Shown: in pieces, positions 9,306-19,359 of the stretch
Position numbering within the stretch: position 1 is the stretch's first letter
Layout: every line of letters begins with the position of its first letter
From: Gilliamella sp. Choc4-2
GTDB lineage: Bacteria > Pseudomonadota > Gammaproteobacteria > Enterobacterales > Orbaceae
Assembly (NCBI RefSeq): GCF_001690355.1
Contig: NZ_LZHG01000044.1
Coordinates: 23,467 to 87,466 of the forward strand
Direction of reading: 5' to 3'
Length of the DNA stretch: 64,000 bases
Position numbers and translations under genes: made by a program
Notes under the pieces: model-generated
The model's input: the letters and a program-made list of their open reading frames with translations, nothing else
Database searches by the model: none
Told to the model about the DNA's origin: nothing

Positions 9306-11309
9306 TTAAGATACAGTAATAAAATCAGCACGTAATTTTTTTATTTCATCACGCAATACGCCTGCCTTTTCAAATTCTAGATTTTGTGCCGCTTCGTACA
9401 TCATTACTTCAAGATCTTTGACTTTAGCCTGAACCTCTTTAACCGAAACATAGTGATACGGTTTACCCGGTTCAAATGCTTCAACTTTTGTTATGGATTT
9501 TTTGGTACTTAAACCTGCATCTAAAATATCTTTGATTTCTTTACGTACCGATTTTGGTGTAATATTATGTTCTGTATTAAAATCCTCTTGTTTTTTGCGA
9601 CGGCGTGCAGTTTCATCAATGGTTTTTTGCATTGCTTGAGTAATTCTATCCGCATATAAAATCGCTTTACCATTTACATTTCTGGCTGCGCGCCCAACTG
9701 TTTGAATTAACGAACTTTCTGAACGTAAAAAGCCTTCTCGGTCTGCATCTAAAATGGCAATAAGAGAGACTTCAGGAATATCTAATCCTTCTCTCAATAA
9801 GTTAATCCCAACCAACACATCTACTTTACCTAAACGCAAATCACGAATAATTTCCATACGCTCAACGGTGTTAATATCCGAATGCAGATATCTAACATTA
9901 ACATTATGCTCAGATAAATAATCTGTTAAGTTTTCAGCCATACGTTTAGTTAATGTAGTGACTAAAACTCGCTCATCATTATTAATACGAATTTTAATTT
10001 CAGAAAGCAGATCATCAACTTGGGTATTAACTGGCCTCACTTCAATAACAGGATCTAACAACCCGGTCGGTCTAACCACTTGCTCAATGATTTCACCACC
10101 TGATTTTTCAATTTCGTATTTAGCAGGTGTTGCCGAAACATAAATGGTTTGCGGCATTATATTTTCAAATTCAGCAAACTTTAATGGTCGATTATCTAGA
10201 GCAGAGGGTAATCGAAATCCATATTCAACTAAATTAAGTTTACGTGAACGGTCACCGTTGTACATAGCTCCTAATTGAGGAATAGCAACATGGGATTCGT
10301 CAATAAATAATAATCCATCAGCAGGTAAATAATCAAATAAAGTCGCTGGAGGATCGCCTGGGTTACGTTGTGCTAAAAATCTTGAATAGTTTTCGATCCC
10401 TGAACAATAACCTAATTCTGTCATCATTTCGATATCAAATAATGTACGTTGAGTTAAACGTTGTTCTTCTAAAAGGCGGTTATTGTCTAATAGCACTTTT
10501 TGTCGTTGCTTTAGTTCTTGTTTAATCTGTGCAATAGCATCATCCATAATATTTCTTGGTGTAACATAATGTGTTTTAGGATAAATAGTAATTCGTGATA
10601 CTTCATTAACGCTATTACCTGTCAGTGGGTCGAACATAACAATACGCTCGACTTCATCATCAAATAGTTCAACACGCACAGCCAGCTCGTCAGAATCTGC
10701 TGGGAATATATCGATTACATCCCCACGTACCCGAAAAGTACCACGACTGAAACCAATTTCATTACGTGTGTATTGTAATTCCGCCAATCTAGTTAAAATT
10801 GAACGTTGATCGGTGATTGTCCCTTTCGTTAAATGCAAAATCATTGACATATAAGTTTCAGGTGCACCTAAACCATAAATTGCCGATACAGATGCCACAA
10901 TCACCACATCACGACGTTCTAGAAGCGATTTAGTCGCAGACAGACGCATTTGTTCAATATGTTCATTTATTGAAGCATCTTTTTCAATAAAAGTATCAGT
11001 CGAAGGCACATAAGATTCGGGTTGATAGTAGTCATAATAAGAGACAAAATATTCAACTGCATTTTCGGGGAAAAAAGCCTTCATTTCACCATATAATTGA
11101 GCTGCTAGGGTTTTATTTGGAGCTAAAATAATTGTTGGACGGTTATGTTTGGCTATAACATTTGCCATGGTAAATGTTTTTCCAGATCCTGTTACACCTA
11201 ATAATGTTTGATGGGCAATCCCATCATCAAGATTTTGGTTAATTTTCTTTATTGCTTCTGGTTGATCACCAGCAGGTTTAAAATCAGAACATAATTTGAA
11301 TTTTTTCAT
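9306..11309 (-). CDS. uvrB: UvrABC excinuclease subunit B
   Basis: DNA damage recognition helicase-like subunit of nucleotide excision repair, 667 residues (E. coli 673). Walker A GSGKT is at residues 41-45 ([15 protein letters not shown]). The beta-hairpin region [16 protein letters not shown] lies at about 90-105. Further on are the DEAD-like box (FIDESH), helicase motif VI (QTVGRAARN) and a C-terminal UVR domain that contacts UvrC ([18 protein letters not shown]). No clear LexA box was found upstream, unlike E. coli uvrB. Confidence 0.97.
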   Translation of the reverse strand: MKKFKLCSDFKPAGDQPEAIKKINQNLDDGIAHQTLLGVTGSGKTFTMANVIAKHNRPTIILAPNKTLAAQLYGEMKAFFPENAVEYFVSYYDYYQPESYVPSTDTFIEKDASINEHIEQMRLSATKSLLERRDVVIVASVSAIYGLGAPETYMSMILHLTKGTITDQRSILTRLAELQYTRNEIGFSRGTFRVRGDVIDIFPADSDELAVRVELFDDEVERIVMFDPLTGNSVNEVSRITIYPKTHYVTPRNIMDDAIAQIKQELKQRQKVLLDNNRLLEEQRLTQRTLFDIEMMTELGYCSGIENYSRFLAQRNPGDPPATLFDYLPADGLLFIDESHVAIPQLGAMYNGDRSRKLNLVEYGFRLPSALDNRPLKFAEFENIMPQTIYVSATPAKYEIEKSGGEIIEQVVRPTGLLDPVIEVRPVNTQVDDLLSEIKIRINNDERVLVTTLTKRMAENLTDYLSEHNVNVRYLHSDINTVERMEIIRDLRLGKVDVLVGINLLREGLDIPEVSLIAILDADREGFLRSESSLIQTVGRAARNVNGKAILYADRITQAMQKTIDETARRRKKQEDFNTEHNITPKSVRKEIKDILDAGLSTKKSITKVEAFEPGKPYHYVSVKEVQAKVKDLEVMMYEAAQNLEFEKAGVLRDEIKKLRADFITVS

Positions 11310-11706
11310 TCTATCGCAACCTAATATTTTACCTATTAATAAAAAATTATCCCCAAAAGGACTTGACCTTTTAAAATATTATATTTTTTGTTCAAACAAT
11401 ATAAAAATAATAAAACATGACAGAAAAATGAAAGCTTGATTTACAATAACATATTGATAAAATTAAATATAATTATCAAAGCTTACAATCTAAACAAATT
11501 AAAACAAATCCTGATAGTAATTGAATTTATCACTGTTTTCAATAAACTACTAACAGAGTTATCCACAGGCTTGGGGGATAACTCTATAAGTATAGTCTTT
11601 TTAAACTTTTTTCAACTTTTGAGAAAAAAAAGGAGGTTTATAACATACTAAAAACATCGTTTTTTTCTATTTTTATTCTATTATTTGATAGTAGAAAACT
11701 AACAAT
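11310..11706. other. Intergenic region between uvrB and modF
   Basis: About 400 AT-rich bases upstream of uvrB and downstream of modF, both on the minus strand. A 71-codon open frame on the plus strand has low-complexity Ile/Leu/Asn content and is not supported as a gene. The notable element is a perfect hairpin at 11555-11585 that contains a consensus DnaA box. The uvrB promoter should lie in the part nearest 11310-11430. Confidence 0.5.
11555..11585. repeat. Perfect 10-bp inverted repeat containing a DnaA box
   Basis: AGAGTTATCC (11555-11564) pairs with GGATAACTCT (11576-11585) around an 11-base loop. The left arm and loop contain TTATCCACA (11559-11567), the exact consensus DnaA box. There is no immediate T-run, so it is not a standard terminator. 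It could be a protein-binding site or a structured leader element. Confidence 0.55.
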
Positions 11707-13167
11707 TTATTTTATCTGCTCTAACTTATATTGATAGCTAAAATCAACATTAGGCACAAAAGTTAGTCGATGTGTGATACATTTTGGAGCATCTTCAACA
11801 TGATGAGACACAAAAAGTAATTGTGTATTTCCCTCTTTAATTAAACGATCTATCCATCTCTTAACCAATTCTCTATTTAAATGATCGAGCCCTTGTAACG
11901 GTTCATCTAAAATAAGCAGCGAGGGATGTTTAACCAAGGCTCTGGCTATTAAAACTAATCGCTGTTGCCCCCATGAAAGCGAATGAAATGGTTTATCAGA
12001 TTGCAATTGCAAACCTAATAATTGTAGCCATTCATCAGCCAATTTAACTTGTTTATCACTTGTAGCTTGGTATAAACCTATCGAATCAAAATAGCCCGAT
12101 ATTAATACTGCTTTAACGCTAATATTCATACGGTACTCAAGATGTAAACTGCTACTAACGTAACCAATATGTCGTTTTATTTCCCATATTGTCTCACCAG
12201 AACCTCGCTTGCGGCCAAATAAAGTAAGGTCATTATTATAACCTTGAGGATGATCCCCGGTGATTAAACTTAACAATGTTGATTTGCCAGAACCATTAGG
12301 TCCGATAATTTGCCAATTTTGATGTGCTTTAACATGCCAAGTTAATCCATTAATAACGATTTTATTGTCATATCTAACATAACCATTATTTAAACTAATA
12401 CGATCTAATTCATCTGCTAGTTGGATTGCTGGGCCATCAGCATCAGGCAATGGTAAGTTAGATATGTTTTCTAAATAGACTAGCTGCTTAACCATTGTAT
12501 CCTCTAATATTGTGTCTTTTAAACCAAATTTCAACAGCTGGCAATCAGCTAATATACCAATATTATTAATAAATGCGGGAATTTCATTAAACCGATTTAA
12601 AACTAAAACAATAGTAATACCTTGCTCAGATAAGGCAGAAAGTATATTGGTCAAATTTTCTCGATATGCAACATCTAAACCATCAAAGGGTTCATCTAAT
12701 ATCAGTAACTCTGGTTGTTGCATTAATGCCTTACAAATAAGCGTTTTACGAGCCTCACCTGTTGAAAGATATTTAAAACGTCTAGATAAAAGGTTAGTTA
12801 TTCCAAATTGTTTAGCCAACATTTGACAAAGCACATTGTCCGAATTATTTTCTTGGATAATCTGTGCTGTTGTTAATCCAGTATCGTTTTCACCTTCACT
12901 CAACATGTCGGTATTATTTCGTTTCCATTCATCATCAATCAACTTTTGTAGCTGCTCAAACGAAATATGCGTTATCGATTTAAATTCGTTAAGCACTTTA
13001 CCAAATAAGAGTTGCTGCTCGCCAACCAATGCTTTAACTAATATGGATTTTCCACTTCCATTACGCCCAATAAAAGCCGTATTACTACCTTGCTTAATAG
13101 TCAGGGATTGAATATCAAAGACTCTAAAGTCATTTATCTTAAAGCATGCTTTTTCTATTTCTAACAT
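11707..13167 (-). CDS. modF: Molybdate-linked tandem ABC ATPase ModF
   Basis: Cytoplasmic protein of 486 residues with two ABC nucleotide-binding domains (E. coli ModF 490). Domain 1 has Walker A GRNGSGKS at about 34-41 and a deviant signature LSTGEARK. Domain 2 has Walker A GPNGSGKS near residue 290 and signature LSWGQQRL. Both deviant signatures are as in E. coli ModF. The exact function is unsettled. It is transcribed away from modABC, which lies upstream on the other strand. It has a GGAGGG ribosome site. Confidence 0.9.
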   Translation of the reverse strand: MLEIEKACFKINDFRVFDIQSLTIKQGSNTAFIGRNGSGKSILVKALVGEQQLLFGKVLNEFKSITHISFEQLQKLIDDEWKRNNTDMLSEGENDTGLTTAQIIQENNSDNVLCQMLAKQFGITNLLSRRFKYLSTGEARKTLICKALMQQPELLILDEPFDGLDVAYRENLTNILSALSEQGITIVLVLNRFNEIPAFINNIGILADCQLLKFGLKDTILEDTMVKQLVYLENISNLPLPDADGPAIQLADELDRISLNNGYVRYDNKIVINGLTWHVKAHQNWQIIGPNGSGKSTLLSLITGDHPQGYNNDLTLFGRKRGSGETIWEIKRHIGYVSSSLHLEYRMNISVKAVLISGYFDSIGLYQATSDKQVKLADEWLQLLGLQLQSDKPFHSLSWGQQRLVLIARALVKHPSLLILDEPLQGLDHLNRELVKRWIDRLIKEGNTQLLFVSHHVEDAPKCITHRLTFVPNVDFSYQYKLEQIK

Positions 13168-13213
13168 GATCCCTCCTTTACCTAAACAATAGTCACGATA
13201 ATTATATGCTGTG

Positions 13214-13252
13214 GATTAATGGATAGCATAATTTATCTCTATTCCATTAATC
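13214..13252. repeat. Inverted repeat in the modF 5' region
   Basis: GATTAATGGATAG (13214-13226) and CTATTCCATTAATC (13239-13252) are inverted copies apart from one extra base, separated by 12 bases. It lies about 50-85 bases upstream of the modF start. It could be an operator or an RNA hairpin in the leader; there is no T-run. Confidence 0.5.
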
Positions 13253-13605
13253 ATAAAATCTCGATATATTGAGTTAACTTGGTGATATATAACTTTATAC
13301 CCGATGATAATTAACAATCAATCACTCTCTTGACCATCGTTTTTAATTTAATATTAATTGTATTTCTTGGAAAAACATAACGTTAACACCATAAAAAGCA
13401 TTTTTGCTTAATTATTACTCACACTAAAGCTCATTGTAATCTTTTTCAATATGACATCAAAACTTACGAAAAATCATCTCAAATATTGGTCATATTTACT
13501 TATATAAAAATTTTGATAATACGAAAAATTAAATAAACTTAATATTTATAGAACATTGTATTAAAACTGAACTTTAGTTGTACTTTATAAATTAAGTTTG
13601 GTAAT

Positions 13606-13633
13606 ATCGTTATATTTCATTTTACATAACACT
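13606..13633. promoter_or_regulatory. Putative ModE operator upstream of modABC
   Basis: ATCGTTATAT (13606-13615) and ACATAACACT (13624-13633) form an imperfect palindrome across 8 bases, matching at 7 of 10 positions. The left half resembles the known ModE half-site of the CGnTATAT type. It ends about 82 bases before the modA ATG. A ModE protein binding molybdate would repress modABC from here; modE is not in the window. Confidence 0.45.
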
Positions 13634-13715
13634 AATTAATAAAGGTGATAAATATAAGTTATGGCAGCATACTTATAAAAAATAAGATTGGCATCTCAAT
13701 TATGTAAGGAATAAA

Positions 13716-14471
13716 ATGCAAAAAATATTTGGAATGATTTTTACTGCTGCTACAGTGGTGCTGATTTTCTCATCGAATGCTACTGAAAAAATAACAGTCT
13801 TTGCAGCTGCGTCCCTAACCAACGCTATGCAAGATATTGCAACAATTTATAAAGATGAACATAATGATGCCGATATTGTGTTTTCTTTTGCATCTTCCTC
13901 AATATTAGCTAAACAGATTGAACAAGGTGCGTTAGCAGACATATTTATGTCAGCGGATCAAAAATGGATGACCTATCTTATTGATCATCATTTAACGACT
14001 AATAAAGAAGATTTATTAAAAAATACTCTCGTTTTAATCGCACCAATACAATCTAAATTAAATTCTATTGAAATTAATGCTAAAACAGATTGGGATAAAA
14101 TCTTACCTAAAGAAGAAAGAATAGCTCTTGGTGATCCTGAACATGTTCCAGCAGGACTTTATGCCAAAGAATCACTCATTAATTTAGGCGTTTTTGATAA
14201 ATTATCATCACGATTTGCTCCTGCCACCAATGTTCGTGATGCTCTTATGTTAGTGGAGCGTAATGAAGCTGCCCTCGGGATTGTATATAATACTGACGCT
14301 AGAGTAAGTGATAAAGTAAAAATTATCGGTATTTTTCCTACCAATACTTTTAAGTCAATTGAATATCCAATAACCTTACTAAATACTAATGCGATAAATT
14401 TTTATCAATATTTACAATCACCACAAGCCAAAGTTATCTTTGAAAAATACGGGTTTATAACTAAACAGTAA
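13716..14471 (+). CDS. modA: Molybdate ABC transporter, periplasmic binding protein ModA
   Basis: Solute-binding protein, 251 residues (E. coli 257). Residues 1-22 form a signal peptide. The oxyanion-binding regions begin FAAASLTNAMQDI and include GDPEHVPAGLYAKE. It captures molybdate or tungstate in the periplasm and hands it to ModB. It has a TAAGGAATAAA ribosome site and lies 9 bases before modB. Confidence 0.95.
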   Translation: MQKIFGMIFTAATVVLIFSSNATEKITVFAAASLTNAMQDIATIYKDEHNDADIVFSFASSSILAKQIEQGALADIFMSADQKWMTYLIDHHLTTNKEDLLKNTLVLIAPIQSKLNSIEINAKTDWDKILPKEERIALGDPEHVPAGLYAKESLINLGVFDKLSSRFAPATNVRDALMLVERNEAALGIVYNTDARVSDKVKIIGIFPTNTFKSIEYPITLLNTNAINFYQYLQSPQAKVIFEKYGFITKQ

Positions 14472-14480
14472 ATTACGCAT

Positions 14481-15173
14481 ATGATATTGACCGAAATTGA
14501 ATGGCAAACATTATTACTAAGCTTAAAAATAGCTAGTGCGGCAATATTTTTTAGTTTGCCGATAGGAATTTTAACTGCTTGGGTTTTAGCTCGATGCAAA
14601 TTTTTTGGTAAGTCCTTGTTTGACAGTTTTGTACACCTTCCGTTAGTGTTACCGCCTGTTGTTTTAGGTTATTTATTGCTATTAACTATGGGGCGACGTG
14701 GTGTTATTGGTCAGTGGTTAAATGAATATTTAAACATTAGCTTTAGTTTCAATTGGCAAGGTGCTGCGTTAGCTTCAGGAGTGGTTGCTTTTCCACTTAT
14801 GGTGCGCTCAATTCGTTTGGCTATTGAATCAATAGATACGCGTTTAGAAAATGTAGCTCGAACACTCGGTGCACATAAATTTCGTGTCTTCATGACTATC
14901 ACTTTACCTTTAGCTTTTCCGGGGATTTTAATGGGGGTGATTTTAAGCTTTGCACGTTGTTTAGGTGAGTTTGGCGCAACTATTACCTTTGTATCCAATA
15001 TTCAAGGTGAAACGCGCACATTACCATTAGCAATGTATACATTATTACAGACCCCAAATGGTGAATCAGCAGCGTTACGATTATGTACTATTTCTATTCT
15101 ATTGTCATTAATTGCACTAGTTTTATCAGAAGCATTGAACCGTAGGCATAAAAATAAATTATCTGGGCAATAA
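14481..15173 (+). CDS. modB: Molybdate ABC transporter permease ModB
   Basis: Inner-membrane permease of 230 residues (E. coli 229) with about five or six membrane segments. The ABC-permease EAA loop that contacts the ATPase is visible as ARTLGAHKFRVFMTITLPLA (about residues 125-144). It lies between modA (9 bases upstream) and modC (3 bases downstream), so translation is probably coupled. Confidence 0.95.
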   Translation: MILTEIEWQTLLLSLKIASAAIFFSLPIGILTAWVLARCKFFGKSLFDSFVHLPLVLPPVVLGYLLLLTMGRRGVIGQWLNEYLNISFSFNWQGAALASGVVAFPLMVRSIRLAIESIDTRLENVARTLGAHKFRVFMTITLPLAFPGILMGVILSFARCLGEFGATITFVSNIQGETRTLPLAMYTLLQTPNGESAALRLCTISILLSLIALVLSEALNRRHKNKLSGQ

Positions 15174-15176
15174 ACT

Positions 15177-15857
15177 ATGTTAAAGATACATATTAATAAG
15201 CAGATCCCTTCTTTTTTATTTCAATTTCATCATGACATTCCCTGCCAAGGTATTACTGCAATATTAGGTGTTTCCGGTTCAGGTAAGTCAACGTTAATAA
15301 GCATGATTAATGGATTAACTAAGCCGGATCACGGTTATATTATCCTTAATGATAAACTACTTGTTGATACTAATAATAATCTATTTGTCGTACCAGAAAA
15401 CAGGCATATTGGTACTGTTTTTCAAGATGCTTTACTATTTCCTCATTATAAAATCATCAAAAATCTCACTTATGGGATGAATGAATTAACCTATAATAGG
15501 TTTGATGAGATCGTTGATGTACTTAATATTCGTTCATTGTTAAACCGTTATCCAGCAATGTTATCAGGTGGTGAGAAACAGCGTGTGTCTATAGGCCGAG
15601 CATTATTAACGGATCCAACATTATTACTAATGGATGAACCACTTTCTGCACTTGATATGCCTAGAAAAAAAGAGTTATTAACCTATATTCAAAAATTAAA
15701 TTATAATTTTGATATTCCCATTATTTATGTCACGCATAATATTAATGAAGTAAAAAAAATAGCTAACCATGTCGCCATTTTAGAACAAGGTAAATTAATA
15801 AATTATGGTAAAACAGAACATATTTTAAAGACCAACTATTTGAAAGAATGGCTATAG
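15177..15857 (+). CDS. modC: Molybdate ABC transporter ATPase ModC, lacking the C-terminal TOBE domain
   Basis: ATPase of the molybdate importer. Walker A GVSGSGKS is at 31-38, then the Q-loop FQDALLFPH, signature LSGGEKQRVSIGRALL and Walker B LLMDEP. The gene is only 226 residues, against about 352 in E. coli. It stops at the end of the nucleotide-binding domain (KEWL, where E. coli reads NPWLPKEQ), so the molybdate-binding TOBE/Mop domain is absent. Its last 22 bases overlap the 3' end of lpxH on the other strand. The ATPase core appears intact, so transport may persist without substrate feedback. Confidence 0.9.
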   Translation: MLKIHINKQIPSFLFQFHHDIPCQGITAILGVSGSGKSTLISMINGLTKPDHGYIILNDKLLVDTNNNLFVVPENRHIGTVFQDALLFPHYKIIKNLTYGMNELTYNRFDEIVDVLNIRSLLNRYPAMLSGGEKQRVSIGRALLTDPTLLLMDEPLSALDMPRKKELLTYIQKLNYNFDIPIIYVTHNINEVKKIANHVAILEQGKLINYGKTEHILKTNYLKEWL

Positions 15858-16612
15858 AGTTTTAATTGGTTACTATTTTGTTCCTGTTTAATGTACGAAA
15901 TACCATCATGCCATGCACCCAGTACAATTCTAGATACAGATTTACCTTCAATGAAAAAATGATGGTTTGCTGGTTTGTGAGTATGACCGTGTACCATAAT
16001 ATTTGCATTATGTTTAATCATCATTTCAACTACAGCTTGCTGATTCACATCCATAATAGTTTGAGGTTTTATTTGATTATGCTGGCTACTTTTCTTTCGC
16101 AATTTATCTGCAATTTTCAGTCGAATGAAAAATGGTAAAAATAAAAATAGCTTTTGAAGCCATTTATTGTGCATAACATTACGAAATTTTTGATATTGCA
16201 GATCATCTATACACAATAAATCTCCATGTAATAAAATGATATTTTTGTCCTGATTTGGTAAGCTGCTAATATCAGACAAAATCGTCATATCACATAATTG
16301 AGCGTATTTATTCCCTAATAAAAAATCACGATTACCATGTACAAAATATTTAGTAATCTGCTTTTGGGATAGTGCATTTAATGCTTGAGCAATCTTCTTA
16401 TTCAAATTGGTTCTCACATCATCACCAACCCAATAATCAAACAGATCACCTAAAATATATAATTCACATTTCTCAGGTAAGGTATCTAAAAAAGATAGAA
16501 AGCCTCCCAACACGCCAAAATGACCGGAGGCAGGCTCATTGTCTGCTAGATGAATATCAGCAATAAAATAACGGGCAGGATTATTCAACCGTAACACTCG
16601 TAATGATGACAT
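15836..16612 (-). CDS. lpxH: UDP-2,3-diacylglucosamine diphosphatase LpxH
   Basis: Metallophosphoesterase that cleaves UDP-2,3-diacylglucosamine to lipid X in lipid A synthesis. Metal-binding motifs appear in order: [39 protein letters not shown] and HGHTHKP. The start is uncertain. The ATG at 16612 gives 258 residues; E. coli LpxH (240) begins almost at the FIADLHL motif, so a GTG or TTG a few codons further in is also possible. All these starts overlap the end of ppiB. The C-terminus (KLYSHSFK) is encoded inside the modC 3' end. Confidence 0.93.
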   Translation of the reverse strand: MSSLRVLRLNNPARYFIADIHLADNEPASGHFGVLGGFLSFLDTLPEKCELYILGDLFDYWVGDDVRTNLNKKIAQALNALSQKQITKYFVHGNRDFLLGNKYAQLCDMTILSDISSLPNQDKNIILLHGDLLCIDDLQYQKFRNVMHNKWLQKLFLFLPFFIRLKIADKLRKKSSQHNQIKPQTIMDVNQQAVVEMMIKHNANIMVHGHTHKPANHHFFIEGKSVSRIVLGAWHDGISYIKQEQNSNQLKLYSHSFK

Positions 16613-17072
16613 CTTCAACTGGGACGTCAGAATGCATACCATCGCGCCCGGTTTTTACGGATTTAATTTTATCTACAACGTCAAGCCCGTCTACAACTTC
16701 AGCGAAAACACAATAGCCATAACCACTCATATCTGGCGAGCGAAAATTCAAATAATCATTATCAACCACGTTAATGAAAAACTGTGCAGTTGCCGAATGA
16801 GGATCTGGGGTGCGAGCCATCGCCAATGTCCCACGATTATTTTTTATGCCATTATCCGCCTCATTTTTAATTGGCGCCTTTGTTTTTTTCTGTTTCATAC
16901 CGGGTTCAAAGCCACCGCCTTGAATCATAAAACCATCAATAACCCTATGAAAAATAGTATTATTATAAAAACCTTCTTGGCAATATTCAATAAAATTCTT
17001 AACTGTTTCTGGTGCTTTATCATTAAAAGTTTTAACTTTAATGTCACCTAAATTAGTATGAAGTATGATCAT
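16581..17072 (-). CDS. ppiB: Peptidyl-prolyl cis-trans isomerase B (cyclophilin)
   Basis: Cytoplasmic cyclophilin, 163 residues from this start (E. coli 164). Conserved active-site stretches are [19 protein letters not shown] and [13 protein letters not shown] chose the ATG at 17072 because AAGGA lies 7 bases upstream and the protein then begins [16 protein letters not shown], aligning with E. coli MVTFHTNHGDI. An in-frame ATG at 17093 would add seven unrelated residues. It is followed by an overlapping lpxH, as in enteric bacteria. Confidence 0.95.
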   Translation of the reverse strand: MIILHTNLGDIKVKTFNDKAPETVKNFIEYCQEGFYNNTIFHRVIDGFMIQGGGFEPGMKQKKTKAPIKNEADNGIKNNRGTLAMARTPDPHSATAQFFINVVDNDYLNFRSPDMSGYGYCVFAEVVDGLDVVDKIKSVKTGRDGMHSDVPVEDVIITSVTVE

Positions 17073-17144
17073 AACATGTTCCTTATTTTCCATTTTTAAA
17101 TGATTTATTTCAATACATTAAAAATGTGTCTAACATAAAATAAT

Positions 17145-17996
17145 TTATTTATTAAATTTTTCGCATGCTTCAAGCGTATTGCTCATTAACATTGCTACTG
17201 TCATCGGACCTACACCACCAGGAACAGGTGTGATCCAACCAGCACGCTTCATGGCTGTATCAAACTCGACATCCCCAACTAGTTTACCATCAGGTAAACG
17301 ATTAATACCAACATCAATTACAATTGCACCTGGTTTTATCCATTCACCTTTTACATAATTAGGTATACCTACACCAGCAATCACAATATCAGCATTATTT
17401 ACATGTTTTGCAAGATCTATTGTTCGACTATGAGTAATGGTTGTTGTACAACCTAATAGCAACAATTCTAAGGCCATTGGGCGACCAACAATACTTGATG
17501 CACCAACAACAGTAGCATTTAATCCAGATAGGTTTATACCTGTAGATTTTAATAGTTTAACTATACCATAAGGAGTACATGGGCGTAAAATTGGGTCACG
17601 TTGTAATAAATGCCCAATATTATATGGATGAAAACCATCTACGTCTTTACTCGGCTCTATGCGTTCAAGCACTTTAGTTTTATCGATGTTATCGGGTAAT
17701 GGAAGTTGTACTAAAATCCCATGCACATCAATGCGACAATTTAATTCATCAATTAGTGCTAACAGTTCATCCGTCGTCGAATAAGGAAAGTCATAATCAA
17801 ATGAAATAAAACCAACATCTTCGCAAGCTTTTCGCTTATTTTTAACATAAATTTTCGATGCAGGATCTGAACCCACTTGTATTACTGCAAGCCCAGGGAC
17901 AAATAACCCTTTTTCAATCCGAATTTTTACCTTAGTCGCAATGTCATTTCGCACTTGTTGTGCTAATGCTTTACCATCAATTATATGTGCAGTCAT
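17145..17996 (-). CDS. folD: Methylenetetrahydrofolate dehydrogenase/cyclohydrolase FolD
   Basis: Bifunctional one-carbon enzyme that interconverts 5,10-methylene-THF and 10-formyl-THF. The ATG at 17996 gives 283 residues beginning [14 protein letters not shown], aligning with E. coli MAAKIIDGKTIAQQ; an upstream in-frame ATG at 18038 would add 14 unrelated residues. Visible motifs are [14 protein letters not shown] with the catalytic lysine, [18 protein letters not shown], and the NADP-binding [17 protein letters not shown]. Confidence 0.96.
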   Translation of the reverse strand: MTAHIIDGKALAQQVRNDIATKVKIRIEKGLFVPGLAVIQVGSDPASKIYVKNKRKACEDVGFISFDYDFPYSTTDELLALIDELNCRIDVHGILVQLPLPDNIDKTKVLERIEPSKDVDGFHPYNIGHLLQRDPILRPCTPYGIVKLLKSTGINLSGLNATVVGASSIVGRPMALELLLLGCTTTITHSRTIDLAKHVNNADIVIAGVGIPNYVKGEWIKPGAIVIDVGINRLPDGKLVGDVEFDTAMKRAGWITPVPGGVGPMTVAMLMSNTLEACEKFNK

Positions 17997-18058
17997 GGGC
18001 TTTAATTCTTTATCCAAATAAAAATAATATTCTCGCAAAAGTTTTTATTAATGTCTAT

Positions 18059-18748
18059 TCACTTGTCATTCAATTGATTAAGATAAATTAATATTTTTTG
18101 ATATTGCTCATCTATATGGGTAATAACAGAACAAACATACTCATCAAATACTTTTAATTTCGGTTTTTGCAATTTCCATTCTTTTTTAGATATTTGTTTA
18201 ATTGCATTGTAATTTTTAAATATATTTAGTTGTAAAATACTGTTTCCCACAACATTTAAAAAAATTTCTTGACCAATAGCTTCACCATCTTTTTTTAAAT
18301 TATTATAATTCTTATAATTAAAATAGGTTTCATTGTTGATAGTAACTATTGATTGCTGTAATAAGTTTACAAGACGCTTATATAATGTTTTTAATTCGCT
18401 ACTTAGTTGGCTATCATTATTTAATCTTGTTTGAATCGCCTTTTCAAATATTTCATATACTTCTCTTAACAAATTTAAAGTCTGTTGTTCCAATTGTGGT
18501 AGATGTTGCCGTAACTCTTGCTGAAATTGAGTTGTTACATTTTGTAATTGTGACCCTAAGGCTATCGATTTACCATTAAAAATTACCTCACCATCAGGTA
18601 ATATTAACATATCACTTTTTTTATTAAAAATATGCACATTTTGGTCATTAATTGTTATATTGTAACTTGGTTTAACCATGCATTCCTTATAAGATGCAAA
18701 AACCATGAAGGGAAATAATACTAAAACAAATAAAATTTTTTTTAACAT
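18059..18748 (-). CDS. DUF2884 (YggN-family) exported protein
   Basis: Begins with a signal peptide (MLKKILFVLVLFPFMVFA). The mature part has the YggN-like stretch LILPDGEVIFNGKSIALGSQ near residues 45-64, then a long helical region. Two cysteines (in YKECMV near the N-terminus and EYVCSVITH near the C-terminus) may form a disulfide, as in E. coli YggN. The function of the family is unknown. I chose the ATG at 18748, preceded by GGGTG; a TTG four codons earlier is possible. Confidence 0.75.
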   Translation of the reverse strand: MLKKILFVLVLFPFMVFASYKECMVKPSYNITINDQNVHIFNKKSDMLILPDGEVIFNGKSIALGSQLQNVTTQFQQELRQHLPQLEQQTLNLLREVYEIFEKAIQTRLNNDSQLSSELKTLYKRLVNLLQQSIVTINNETYFNYKNYNNLKKDGEAIGQEIFLNVVGNSILQLNIFKNYNAIKQISKKEWKLQKPKLKVFDEYVCSVITHIDEQYQKILIYLNQLNDK

Positions 18749-19021
18749 ATTTACACCCAATTAGTTATCAAAGTTAGATTATAATCTATTATTTGGTCAC
18801 AAAGATAACAAAAGATGGCTCACTGCTTATGTATTGATAAATAGAACATAAAATTGAAAATAATGGAAAAACTCGCTAGATACTATTTTTAAAGCTAACT
18901 CACTTTCAAACAGTCAAATTAATGGATATAATCTTTTTGATTAACTATAATTAGATACTTTTAATTTTCTAAAAGTTAAGTATAGTAAATGCAACTTAAA
19001 TTCACTTACCAGAGGTGTTAA

Positions 19022-19288
19022 ATGTATACCGTAATTTTCGGGCGTCAAGGGTGTCCTTACTGTGTGCGAGCAAAAGAGCTTGCCGAAAAGCTTTCACAAG
19101 AACGCGATGATTTTTCATATCGTTATGTAGATATTAATGCTGAAGGTATCACGAAAGAAGATTTATCTAAGAGCGTTGGAAAACCTGTAGAAACAGTTCC
19201 ACAGATTTTTATTGATGAAAAACCAATCGGCGGTTGTACTGATTTCGAAGCTTATGCAAAAGAGCATTTAGGACTTTATAAAGAATAA
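19022..19288 (+). CDS. grxA: Glutaredoxin 1
   Basis: Small dithiol glutaredoxin of 88 residues (E. coli GrxA 85). The active site is C11-P-Y-C14, and the GSH-binding TVPQIF cis-proline loop follows. It closely parallels E. coli GrxA (QGCPYCVRAKELAEKLSQE). It reduces ribonucleotide reductase and mixed disulfides with glutathione. It has an AGAGGTG ribosome site. The convergent neighbour tsaB shares a terminator with it. Confidence 0.96.
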   Translation: MYTVIFGRQGCPYCVRAKELAEKLSQERDDFSYRYVDINAEGITKEDLSKSVGKPVETVPQIFIDEKPIGGCTDFEAYAKEHLGLYKE

Positions 19289-19311
19289 GTAATATTAATA
19301 ATTTTCATATA

Positions 19312-19346
19312 AAATTTAAGCCCCAAAAATGAGGCTTAAATTTTTA
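19312..19346. terminator. Bidirectional terminator between grxA and tsaB
   Basis: AAATTTAAGCC (19312-19322) pairs perfectly with GGCTTAAATTT (19333-19343) over a 10-base loop. A T-run follows on the plus strand, and the AAAATTT side gives a T-rich tail on the minus strand. It lies between two convergent genes, so it probably serves both. Confidence 0.85.
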
Positions 19347-19359
19347 TGTTTACTCTATT

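Larger units (their letters stand above)
13168..13715. other. Divergent regulatory region between modF and modA
   Basis: 548 bases with no credible gene. It contains a near-perfect inverted repeat close to modF (13214-13226 with 13239-13252, one bulge) that would fold in the modF leader or act as an operator. Near modA there is a ModE-like inverted repeat (13606-13633). The middle, 13260-13560, is AT-rich and I see nothing else in it. Confidence 0.55.

Noticed and set aside
11436..11651. 71-codon open frame on the plus strand
   Set aside because: Low-complexity Ile/Leu/Asn translation, no ribosome site, and it spans the DnaA-box hairpin. It is best explained by AT-rich sequence.
13168..13715. 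Molybdenum-cofactor riboswitch before modABC or modF
   Set aside because: The region has hairpins but none of the GC-rich conserved core expected of that riboswitch.
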